48,076 nt of DNA from Candidatus Rokubacteria bacterium 13_1_40CM_69_27. GTDB lineage: Bacteria > Methylomirabilota > Methylomirabilia > Rokubacteriales > CSP1-6. The stretch lies in contig MNEF01000121.1 of the NCBI GenBank assembly GCA_001917535.1, forward strand, positions 1 to 48,076, in the 5' to 3' direction. Each line of letters opens with the position of its first letter. The first letter of the stretch is position 1. This document shows, piece after piece, positions 33,113-40,511 of this stretch. Below the pieces are notes generated by a model that searched no databases, was not told where the DNA came from, and saw only the letters and a program-made list of their open reading frames with translations. The translations under genes were made by a program, and so were the position numbers.

Positions 33113-34369
33113 ATCGACCTGCACCACGCCCTCGAAGCCTCCGGCGTCGTCGTCCTCGGCCTCCTCTTTTACTCGTACACGTATCAGTGGTTCCAGCCGG
33201 GCCGCCGGGGCACCCGGCGCTGGCGCCTCGTGCTCAACGGGCTCGTCTTCGGCGGGCTCTCCGTGGTCCTGATGATCGCCCGCATCCAGCTCGCCGAGGG
33301 CGTCTACATCGACGCGCGCAGCGTCCCGGTGGCGCTCATCGGCCTGTTCGAGGGCTGGCCGGCGGGGCTGCTGGCCAGCGCCCTGCCCGGGCTCTATCGC
33401 CTGGCCAAGCTCGGCGGCGCCGGGGCGCCCGCGGGCGCCGCCAGCGTGATCGTGGCCGGCCTGCTGGGGGGACTGGTCCACGCGTGGGCGCGGCGCGAGG
33501 GCCGCGTGCGCGCCCACCACGCGCTCGCGCTCAGTGGCGCCGTCTTTCTCGCCACATTCGCCAGCTTCGTGGCCGTGGGGCCCTACGCCATCAGGCTCTT
33601 CGGCCTCGTGTGGCTACCCCTGCTGGTGACGTACGTCGTCGGGATCGGCCTGGTGGCGCAGCTCTTCCAGGACGTGGTCGAGCAGGCGCGTCTGTCCGTC
33701 GAGCAGCAGCGTTTCCGCGCCATCATCGACGAGGCGTCCGAGGCCATCCGCATCGTGGACCCCGACACCTTCAAGATCATCGACGTCAACCGCCGGGAGT
33801 GCGAGCTGTCGGGCTATCGGCGCGAGGAGATGATCGGCCGCGACGTGCGCGAGTTCTGGCCGACCGAGCCCGAGCTGCGCGCTCGGCGGGAGGTGTCCGT
33901 CGCCGAGGCCCGGGCCCAGGGCTACACGCGCGCCTTCGGCATGCCCTATCGCACCCGGGCCGGGCGGATCGTGTCGGTGGATTCCACCCATCGCATCGTC
34001 GAGCACCGGGGGCGCCGCTACGAGATCATCGTCTTTCGCGAGGCGGCCGAGCGCGAAGCTGCGGAGGCCAGCCGCCGCGAGGCGGCCGAGCTCCGGGCGG
34101 TCACCCTGCTGGCGGGCGCGGCCGCCCACGAGATCAATAACCCGCTGGCGGTCATCATGGGCTCCCTCGATCTGCTGTCGCGGCGGCTGCCCGGCGGCGG
34201 CCAGGACGCCCGCTGGGTGGGGCAGGCGCTCGACGGCGTCCGCCGCATCCGCGACATCGTGGCGCGCATGGCGAACATCACCAAGGTCGAGAGCACGCCG
34301 GCCGGCGCGAACCTGCCGCCGATCCTGGACCTCGAGAAATCCAGCGACGACCCCAAGGAGGCGTCATGA
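33113..34369 (+). CDS. Membrane sensor with PAS and HisKA domains, no HATPase domain
   Basis: This ~418-residue protein has five to six membrane helices of the 5TM-5TMR_LYT type (about 1-165, with GVYIDARSVPVALIGLFEGW). A PAS domain (about 190-300) begins FRAIIDEASEAIRIVDP. A HisKA phosphoacceptor segment (AGAAAHEINNPLAVIMGSLD) follows. It ends ~70 residues later in ILDLEKSSDDPKEAS with no ATP-binding domain. The first canonical start is GTG 33230, inside the first two helices. The open frame upstream encodes the missing first helix, so translation likely begins at ATC 33113 (after gagaggga) or another non-standard codon. A small membrane protein gene overlaps the end. Confidence 0.78.
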   Translation: MDLHHALEASGVVVLGLLFYSYTYQWFQPGRRGTRRWRLVLNGLVFGGLSVVLMIARIQLAEGVYIDARSVPVALIGLFEGWPAGLLASALPGLYRLAKLGGAGAPAGAASVIVAGLLGGLVHAWARREGRVRAHHALALSGAVFLATFASFVAVGPYAIRLFGLVWLPLLVTYVVGIGLVAQLFQDVVEQARLSVEQQRFRAIIDEASEAIRIVDPDTFKIIDVNRRECELSGYRREEMIGRDVREFWPTEPELRARREVSVAEARAQGYTRAFGMPYRTRAGRIVSVDSTHRIVEHRGRRYEIIVFREAAEREAAEASRREAAELRAVTLLAGAAAHEINNPLAVIMGSLDLLSRRLPGGGQDARWVGQALDGVRRIRDIVARMANITKVESTPAGANLPPILDLEKSSDDPKEAS

Positions 34370-34521
34370 ACTTCGTGCTGGACATCGCCGTCATCCTCAT
34401 CTCCCTCGTCTTCCTCTCGATCGTCGGGCTCGTCGCGGGCGCCGCGATCCCCGGGCTCTTCCTGGCTGCGGCGGCGCCCTGGCTCGACCGGATCCGGCCC
34501 GTGCGCAAGAAGCGGGACTGA
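34366..34521 (+). CDS. Small single-pass membrane protein
   Basis: This 51-residue protein starts at ATG 34366, overlapping the sensor stop (ATGA) with a caaggagg Shine-Dalgarno. One long hydrophobic helix (about 4-38: VLDIAVILISLVFLSIVGLV, then GAAIPGLFLAAA) precedes a short basic tail WLDRIRPVRKKRD. Overlap with the HATPase-less sensor suggests the two are made together. No family is recognised. Confidence 0.6.
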   Translation: MNFVLDIAVILISLVFLSIVGLVAGAAIPGLFLAAAAPWLDRIRPVRKKRD

Positions 34522-34540
34522 GCGGCCCCCGGCAGCGCCC

Positions 34541-36907
34541 ATGGGCGCGAAGTACTTCGGCGCAGCGGTCCGACGCCGCGAAGACCCCCGCTTCCTGCGC
34601 GGCGAGGCGCGCTTCGTCGACGACGTGAAGCTGCCCGGGTTGCTCCACGCCGCCTTCCTCCGGTCACCCCACGCGCACGCGCGCATCGGGAGGATTCGGA
34701 CGGACGCTGCCGCCCGGATGCCCGGCGTCGTTCGCGTCTTCACGTTCGCCGACCTGGAGCGCTGGATGAAGCCGCTGCCCCTCTTCGGGGCGCCGCCACC
34801 GGGGCTCGCCGCGGCGATTCGCTTCGACGTGCGCCAGGCGCCGCAGTACCCGCTCTGCCGGGATCGCGCGCGCCACGTCGGCGAGGCCGTGGCCATGGTC
34901 GTGGCCGAGAGCCGCGCTCAGGCCGAGGACGCCGTCGAGCGGATCGAGGCGGACTGGGAGCCCCTGCCCGCCGTCGGCGACATGCGGGGGGCGGCCGAGC
35001 CCGCCGCCCCGCTGGTCCATCCCGAGTGGGGGACCAACGTCGCCGTGGGCTTCACCCACGCGATCGGCGACCCCGACGGCGCGTTCGCGGGCGCCGAGGT
35101 GGTCGTCCGCGAGACGTTCCATATCCAGCGATATGTCGGCATGCCGATCGAAACGCGCGGGGTGGTGGCGCAGTGGGACCGGCGGGACGGGACGCTCACC
35201 ACCTGGAACAGCACCCAGGTCGCTCACTTCGTGCAGCAGGGGCTGGCGGCCACCCTCGATCTGCCGCACGGAAAGATCCGGGTGATCGCGCCGGACCTCG
35301 GCGGCGGCTTCGGCACCAAGGCTTCGGGCTATGCCGAGGATGCGCTCGTCCCCATCGCGGCGATGGTCCTCCACCGTCCCGTCAAGTGGATCGAGGACCG
35401 ACGCGAGCACATGATGGCCGCCGCCCACGCGCGGCATCAGGTCCACGAGATCGCGCTGGCGGCGAAGCGGGACGGGACGATGCTCGGCGTCCGCGACCGG
35501 ATCTGGCTCGACCTCGGCGCCTACAACGTGTGGGGCATCGTGCTGCCCTACAACACCGTCGCGCACCTGATCGGCCCTCACCGGATCCGGAACATGCGCG
35601 TCGACGTCCGCGGCGTCGTGACCCACAAGACGCCCAACGCCCCCTACCGGGGCGCCGGCCGGCCCGAGACGGTCTTCGCCATGGACCGCATCGTCGATCG
35701 TCTGGCCCGCGAGTTGGGTCTCGACCCCGCCGACATCCGCCGGCGCAACTACATCGCTGCCGACCAGCTGCCCTGGGACTTCGGCATGCCCTACCGCGAC
35801 GGCAATCCTCTCGTCTACGACAGCGGCGACTTCCCCGCGGCGCTGGAGGCCGCGCTGAAGGCCGCGGGGTACGACGACTTCCGTCGCCAGCAAGTGCAGC
35901 TGCTCGCCCGCGGCGTCTGGCGCGGCATCGGCATCTCCGGGTACGTGGAGGGTACGGCCATCGGCCCCTTCGAGGGCGCCAGCGTGAAGCTGGACCTCTC
36001 GGGACGGGTGACCGTGGCCACCGGCGCCGTCAACTCCGGTCAGGGCCACGAGACCGCCTTCGCCCAGATCTGCGCCGACGTCCTGGGCGTACCGATCGAG
36101 CATGTGACGGTCATCGGCGGCGACACCGCGGCCGTGCCCTTCGGCGTCGGCACCTTCGCCAGCCGCAGCGCCGTCACCGCCGGGAACTCCATCGCCGACG
36201 CGGCGCGGGAGGTGCGGGACAAGCTCGTGCAGGCCGCCGCCGCCCTGCTGGAGGCGGCGCCGGCCGACGTGGAGATCGAGGAGGGGCGCGTCTTCGTCCG
36301 CGGGGCGCCCACCTCGGCGGTTCCCCTGGCGCGCGTCATCCAGGCCTCCATCCCGACGTTCGCCAAGCCGGGCGTGGCGACGCCCGATTTCGAAGCGAGT
36401 GCCTACCATCACGTCCCCACCGTGACCTACGCCAGCGCCGTCCACGTCGCCCAGGTGGAGGTGGACATCGGCACCGGCCACGTGCGCCTGCTGAAGTACG
36501 TCGTCGCCCACGACTGCGGGAAGGTCATCAACCCGCTCATCGTCGAAGGTCAGGTGCACGGCGGCGTGGCCCAGGGGGTGGGCGGAGCGCTCTTCGAGGA
36601 GATGGTCTACGACGAGCAGGGCCAGCTCCTGACCGGCAGCCTCATGGACTACCTCATTCCCACCGCGGTGGAGCTGCCGCCGATCGAGACCGTCCACCTG
36701 GAGTGCCCGTCGCCCCGCAACCCGCTGGGCGCCAAGGGCCTGGGCGAGGGTGGCGCGATCTCGCCGCCGGCGGCCATCGCCAACGCAATCGAGGACGCGC
36801 TCCAGCCCTTTGACGTCCGCATCACGTCGACGCCGGTGAGTCCGGCCCGGCTGCTGGCGCTGATCGAGGCGCGCCGCGCGATCGGGGCTGCCGGCGAAGA
36901 GGGGTAG
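34541..36907 (+). CDS. Xanthine-dehydrogenase-family molybdopterin subunit, form II CoxL-like
   Basis: This 788-residue protein of the CO dehydrogenase / aldehyde oxidase large-subunit family opens GAKYFGAAVRRREDPRFLRG. It has PDLGGGFGTKASGYAEDA, a form II active-site loop APYRGAGRPE (about residue 367), not the CoxL form I AYRCSFR, and the conserved Glu in KGLGEGGAISPPAA (about 737). It would bind the Mo-pterin cytosine dinucleotide cofactor and hydroxylate an aldehyde or heterocycle. The FAD and 2Fe-2S subunits are not adjacent in the window. Start ATG 34541. Confidence 0.92.
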   Translation: MGAKYFGAAVRRREDPRFLRGEARFVDDVKLPGLLHAAFLRSPHAHARIGRIRTDAAARMPGVVRVFTFADLERWMKPLPLFGAPPPGLAAAIRFDVRQAPQYPLCRDRARHVGEAVAMVVAESRAQAEDAVERIEADWEPLPAVGDMRGAAEPAAPLVHPEWGTNVAVGFTHAIGDPDGAFAGAEVVVRETFHIQRYVGMPIETRGVVAQWDRRDGTLTTWNSTQVAHFVQQGLAATLDLPHGKIRVIAPDLGGGFGTKASGYAEDALVPIAAMVLHRPVKWIEDRREHMMAAAHARHQVHEIALAAKRDGTMLGVRDRIWLDLGAYNVWGIVLPYNTVAHLIGPHRIRNMRVDVRGVVTHKTPNAPYRGAGRPETVFAMDRIVDRLARELGLDPADIRRRNYIAADQLPWDFGMPYRDGNPLVYDSGDFPAALEAALKAAGYDDFRRQQVQLLARGVWRGIGISGYVEGTAIGPFEGASVKLDLSGRVTVATGAVNSGQGHETAFAQICADVLGVPIEHVTVIGGDTAAVPFGVGTFASRSAVTAGNSIADAAREVRDKLVQAAAALLEAAPADVEIEEGRVFVRGAPTSAVPLARVIQASIPTFAKPGVATPDFEASAYHHVPTVTYASAVHVAQVEVDIGTGHVRLLKYVVAHDCGKVINPLIVEGQVHGGVAQGVGGALFEEMVYDEQGQLLTGSLMDYLIPTAVELPPIETVHLECPSPRNPLGAKGLGEGGAISPPAAIANAIEDALQPFDVRITSTPVSPARLLALIEARRAIGAAGEEG

Positions 36908-36940
36908 AACGCCCCCCTTCAGGCATACTATCTTCTGTTC

Positions 36941-38680
36941 ATGGCCGCGCCACGGTCCAAGGACACCCAGGAAGCCCGACTCCGCGCCCTGGCCCGGCTG
37001 AACCGGCTCGTCTCGTCGTCCCTCCACATCGACGAGGTCCTGTCCGCCATCGCCCGCGCCGCCGCCGAGCTGATGCAGGTGCCCGCCGTCTCCTTCTGGA
37101 TCGTCGACGAGACCGCCCGACGGCTGGAGCTCGGCGGCTTCTCGGATCCGGACCTGTACGCGGACTTCCCGATGAAGAGCGTGGGCTTGGATCAGGGCGG
37201 CATCGGCTTTGTAGCGACCCACCGCCAGTCGATCAACGTTCCCGACGTCTTCGCCGACCCGCGATTCTTCGCGCTCGAATGGTGGCGCGCCCACGGGTTC
37301 AAGAGCTACTTCGCCACCCCCGTGATGCTGGGCGACGCGATCCTCGCCGTGCTGGCGATGACGGGCCGCGAGCCCTTCCACTTCGACCAGAATGAAACAG
37401 AGCTCCTGGACGGCCTGGTCGCCCACGCCGCCGTGGCTATCCGCAACGCCCGGCTCTTCACCGCCAGCGAAGCCCGCCGCCGGGAGGCGGAAGCGCTGGC
37501 CGAGGTCGGTCGCTTGCTCTCGCAGACGCTCGATCTCGCCGTCGTCGCCGAGCGGATCGCCGAAAGCGTGCGGGCCCTGCTCGACGTGCGATCGGCCGGC
37601 GTCTACCGGCTCGAGCCGGAGTCCGGCGATCTGGTGGTGATGGCCACCTCGGCGGCGCCGACGGCGACGTTCGAATATCCCCTCGTGCTGCCCCGCGGTA
37701 CCGGCGTGCCCGGCCTGGCGGTCAGGCAAAAGGCGCCGGTGGTGACGCCCGACGCCCTGGCGGATCCCCGGATCACCTTCTGGGAGGGATCGCGCGTCTA
37801 CGTGGAACGGTCGGACTACCGCGCGGTCCTGGCCGTGCCGTTCCTCGTCCAGGACCGGGTGATCGGCGCCCTCGCCGTCGGTGACCGTCTGGGCCGGGTC
37901 TTCGACGACACGGCGATCGGTCTCGCCCAGGCCTTCGCCGATCAGGCGGCGCTGGCGCTGGAGAATGCCCGCCTCTTCCACGAGGCCGACGAGCGACGCC
38001 TGCTGGCCGAGGACGCCGAAGAGCGCTATCGGAGCCTCTTCGATCGCGTGCCGGTCGGGCTCTACCGTGAGACGCCCGAGGGCAAGCTCCTCGACGCCAA
38101 CACGGCCCTCGCCCAGATGCTGGGCTACCCCAACCGGGAGGTGCTGCTGGGCGTCAGCGTGGCCGACCATTACGCGAATCCCCACGACCTCCAGCGCTGG
38201 CTGGCCCTGCTCGAGCGGGACGGCATCGCCCGCGACTTCGAGGTCCGCCTCCGCCGGCGCGACGGGCGCCTCATCTGGGCGCGCAAGAGCGCCCGCGTGG
38301 TCCGGTACCTGGCCGGCCGCGTGCTCTATTACGAGGGCGTCCAGGAGGACGTCACCGAACGCAAGCGCGGCGAGGAAGCCGAACGCCAGGCCGAAGCCCT
38401 GCGGTCGGTCGCGCGCCTGGCCAACGCCGCGGCGCACGAGATCAACAACCCGCTGGCCGTCGTCATCGGCCGCCTCGAGCTCCTGGCCCGGCACCTCCGC
38501 GACGACGATGCCGGGCGCGGACACATCGAGCAGGCCATCATCGCCGGCCGGCGAATCAGCGAGATGATCTCGCACATGCGAGGAATCACGCGCCTGGAGG
38601 TCTCCGATCAGCCACCGGGGCTCGAGCCGATCCTCGATCTCAAGAAGTCCAGCGAGGCGCGCCCGGAGGGCCCGGCCTAG
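36941..38680 (+). CDS. GAF-GAF-PAS sensor with HisKA segment, no HATPase domain
   Basis: This 579-residue cytoplasmic sensor has GAF 1 (about 20-170), GAF 2 (about 190-345), PAS (about 355-470; YRSLFDRVPVGLYRETPEGK) and a HisKA helix with NAAAHEINNPLAVVIGRLEL. It ends after ~65 more residues in PILDLKKSSEARPEGPA, lacking any HATPase domain. The tail matches the end of the sensor at 33113-34369, showing this end is a family trait and not damage. It probably phosphorelays through another protein or uses an unlinked ATPase. A TACTAT hexamer lies 9 bases before the ATG. Confidence 0.85.
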   Translation: MAAPRSKDTQEARLRALARLNRLVSSSLHIDEVLSAIARAAAELMQVPAVSFWIVDETARRLELGGFSDPDLYADFPMKSVGLDQGGIGFVATHRQSINVPDVFADPRFFALEWWRAHGFKSYFATPVMLGDAILAVLAMTGREPFHFDQNETELLDGLVAHAAVAIRNARLFTASEARRREAEALAEVGRLLSQTLDLAVVAERIAESVRALLDVRSAGVYRLEPESGDLVVMATSAAPTATFEYPLVLPRGTGVPGLAVRQKAPVVTPDALADPRITFWEGSRVYVERSDYRAVLAVPFLVQDRVIGALAVGDRLGRVFDDTAIGLAQAFADQAALALENARLFHEADERRLLAEDAEERYRSLFDRVPVGLYRETPEGKLLDANTALAQMLGYPNREVLLGVSVADHYANPHDLQRWLALLERDGIARDFEVRLRRRDGRLIWARKSARVVRYLAGRVLYYEGVQEDVTERKRGEEAERQAEALRSVARLANAAAHEINNPLAVVIGRLELLARHLRDDDAGRGHIEQAIIAGRRISEMISHMRGITRLEVSDQPPGLEPILDLKKSSEARPEGPA

Positions 38681-38729
38681 GAGTCTGTGGGCGAATGGCG
38701 GGCGATCACTGCGACCGCTGCGCTTCGGT

Positions 38730-38807
38730 TCGAGCGCCGGCTCCGCCGGCGCAATCGTTTCTGGGGGGAGGCTTCGGAGGGGGCCGTAACGTCCGCCCCC
38801 TCCGACT
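38730..38807 (+). repeat. Double-hairpin repeat (copy 1), with bidirectional terminator
   Basis: Two hairpins lie between convergent genes. The first has an 8-bp perfect stem with a 3-base loop (38734-38741 with 38745-38752). The second has an 11-bp stem (38774-38784 with 38795-38805, tcggagggggc / gccccctccga). They are joined by ttctggggggagg-like sequence. The same layout occurs in the opposite orientation at 46576-46652. Placed between stop codons of facing genes, the second hairpin probably terminates both. Confidence 0.75.
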
Positions 38808-38810
38808 GAG

Positions 38811-39620
38811 CTAGCGGGCGAAGAGCGCGGGCAGCGTGCGCAGGGCCTCGGCGATGCGGGGCCCGTGCCAGGAGAAGGGCTTGCCGTCCACCAGGTGAAT
38901 CCGCCCCTCCCGCACGGCCGGGACGTCCGGGTACGGCGCGAAGTCCCGGAGGTGGACGGGGCGGAAACGGAAGGGCTCGTCAGGCAGCAGGATCACCTCG
39001 GGCCGGCGGGCGGCGACCTCATCGAGGCTGACCGTCGGATAGCGCTCGGGATGGTCGACGAAGACATTGGTGGCGCCGCACACGCGGAGCACGTCGTGGA
39101 TATACGTGTCCCGGTTGATCGTCATGTACGGGTCGCGCCAGATCGCGTAGAAGGCGCGGGCGGGGGGAGACCGCCGCGCCGCCGCGCTGACCTCCGCGTA
39201 CAGCGCCTGCAGCTCCCCGGTGATCTGCGCCGCCCGCGCCTGCGTGCCGGTCACCTCGCCCAGCTCCGAGACCATGCGGATGGCGTCGGCCACCGTTCTT
39301 GGATACGTGACCCACACGGGAATCCCCCAGCCCCGCAGCGTGTCGATGTGCTCCCGGACGTTCTCTTCGATGTTGGCGATGACGAGATCGGGCCGGAGCG
39401 CGCGGATCTTCTCGAGGTCGGGATTCTTCTCGCCGCCGATCTTCGTCTTGGCGCGGACGACGTCGGCGGGCTCGCGGCAGTAGACGGTGACCCCCACCAG
39501 GGCATCGGCCAGGCCCAGGGCGCAGAGCGTCTCGGTGGTGCTGGGGATCAGCGAGACGAGGCGTTGCGGCGGCCGGCCCGGCGGGAGCGCGACGCCGGAC
39601 GCGTCGACCAGCAGGCTCAC
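38811..39620 (-). CDS. BtuF-like (helical-backbone) metal/cobalamin-binding protein without signal peptide
   Basis: This 269-residue periplasmic-binding-protein fold of the BtuF/TroA-like group has RLVSLIPSTTETLCALGLAD, DLVIANIEENVREHID and MVSELGEVTGTQARAAQI. EVILLPDEPFRF and LVDGKPFSWHGPRIAEAL follow. It resembles cobalamin-binding domains of ABC systems, but the N-terminus (MSLLVDASGVALPPGR) is not a signal peptide. It may be cytoplasmic or mis-started. No permease or ATPase is nearby. Start GTG 39620 overlaps the small gene upstream. Confidence 0.8.
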   Translation of the reverse strand: MSLLVDASGVALPPGRPPQRLVSLIPSTTETLCALGLADALVGVTVYCREPADVVRAKTKIGGEKNPDLEKIRALRPDLVIANIEENVREHIDTLRGWGIPVWVTYPRTVADAIRMVSELGEVTGTQARAAQITGELQALYAEVSAAARRSPPARAFYAIWRDPYMTINRDTYIHDVLRVCGATNVFVDHPERYPTVSLDEVAARRPEVILLPDEPFRFRPVHLRDFAPYPDVPAVREGRIHLVDGKPFSWHGPRIAEALRTLPALFAR

Positions 39621-39799
39621 GCGATGCGGCGGCTCCGGAGGCGCTCGACCAGCGCGATGATTTCGCGCGTCCGCTCGGCGACTTCCTGATCGAGCTTCAT
39701 GATCTCCTCGCGCGGCGCCTTCCGATCGATGGCCTCTTCGAGATTGGTCACCGCCACGCCGAACAGCTTCAATAGCTTTCGCGTGTCGTCACTGCCCAT
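39617..39799 (-). CDS. Small helical protein, unknown function
   Basis: This 60-residue protein (starts MGSDDTRKLLKLFGVAVTNL) is mainly amphipathic helix, with EEIMKLDQEVAERTREIIAL likely forming a coiled coil. ATG 39799 has an aggagg Shine-Dalgarno. It overlaps the BtuF-like gene by 4 bases, so the two are co-translated. No family is recognised. The DNA holding its ribosome site is the first unit of a 150-bp tandem duplication. Confidence 0.62.
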   Translation of the reverse strand: MGSDDTRKLLKLFGVAVTNLEEAIDRKAPREEIMKLDQEVAERTREIIALVERLRSRRIA

Positions 39800-39800
39800 G

Positions 39801-40100
39801 AAGCCGCCTCCTGGGTTGGTACTGCCCGCCGGGCGCGCCGGCTCCGCCGACCCGTTCGCGCCGCGGCTGGCGACCCGCACCGCGGTGTGTGAGCCACCGC
39901 CACGGAGCCAACGGCACCGACCTCGTGGTCGCCGGACCCGCCTCGTCATGAAGAAGCCGCCTGAGTTGGTGCGGCCCCGGGGGACGAGCCGGCTCCGCCG
40001 ACCCGTTCACGCCGTGGACGGCGAGGCGCATCGTGGTGTATGAGCCATCGCCACGCAGCCAGCGGCGCCGGGCTCGTGGTCGCCGGACCCGGCTCGTCCC
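39801..40100. repeat. Two tandem 150-nt units of a structured repeat
   Basis: Units 39801-39950 and 39951-40100 align throughout. Each begins with aag(aag)ccgcct and holds ggctccgccgacccgttc, and 73 bases from gacccgttc comes ctcgtggtcgccggaccc. The spacing is the same 73 bases as in the 13.2-13.5 kb elements. In unit 2, ggccccgggggacgagcc near the start pairs with ggctcgtcccccgggcc at its end, a long stem-loop. No protein gene is seen. It lies between two minus-strand genes. Confidence 0.7.
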
Positions 40101-40116
40101 CCGGGCCGCAGCGGCA

Positions 40117-40485
40117 TCAGTCGAGCACCAGCTCGGGAGCGTGCCTCCAGAGCGGGTCCCCGTCGGGCTTGAAGTTCTTGGTGGTGACGAAGTGCATTCC
40201 CTGGTGGAGATTCATCTTGAACTTGCCGCCGCCGTAGCGGGCGCGGATCCAGCCCGTGGGGTCCTCGAGAAACGGCTCCATCTCCCGCGACGGGAGGCGT
40301 ACCAGCCACTTGAAGCGGATGGTGCCGGCAAAGGGCTCCTGCACGCCGATCGTCGCCGTGAGCTCGGGCCACACCCGGGCGAACTCCTCCAGCATCTGTC
40401 GACGCGCGGGGCGCTCCACGCCCCGGTTGAGGAGATTGCGCCTGAGATACGGCTCGATCAGCTCCCAGCACCACGCGGCGATCAC
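40117..40485 (-). CDS. Hypothetical protein, unknown function
   Basis: This 122-residue protein is not recognised. It has no signal peptide or membrane segment. Features are AWCWELIEPYLRRNLLNRG, PFAGTIRFKWLVRLPSREME, EDPTGWIRARYGGGKFKMNL and HQGMHFVTTKNFKPDGDPLW. The Trp/Lys/Arg-rich beta-like C-half could bind nucleic acid or a small ligand, which is a guess. GTG 40485; it diverges from PolX with only 11-26 bases between starts, so the PolX promoter must overlap this gene. Confidence 0.65.
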   Translation of the reverse strand: MIAAWCWELIEPYLRRNLLNRGVERPARRQMLEEFARVWPELTATIGVQEPFAGTIRFKWLVRLPSREMEPFLEDPTGWIRARYGGGKFKMNLHQGMHFVTTKNFKPDGDPLWRHAPELVLD

Positions 40486-40511
40486 AGCGGAGGCGAGTGT
40501 ATCATGGAGCT

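Noticed and set aside
33098-33113. RidA stop TGA read as selenocysteine giving a RidA-sensor fusion
   Set aside because: The RidA domain ends naturally at this stop, no Cys is expected there and no SECIS-like hairpin follows; the shared frame is chance.
34664-38575. Very long minus-strand open frame (1303 codons) opposite the CoxL-like and GAF sensor genes
   Set aside because: It is antisense to two genes with full domain motifs. Its own translation has no recognisable motif and is rich in Gly, Asp, Val, Arg and Gln as expected from a GC-rich antisense frame.
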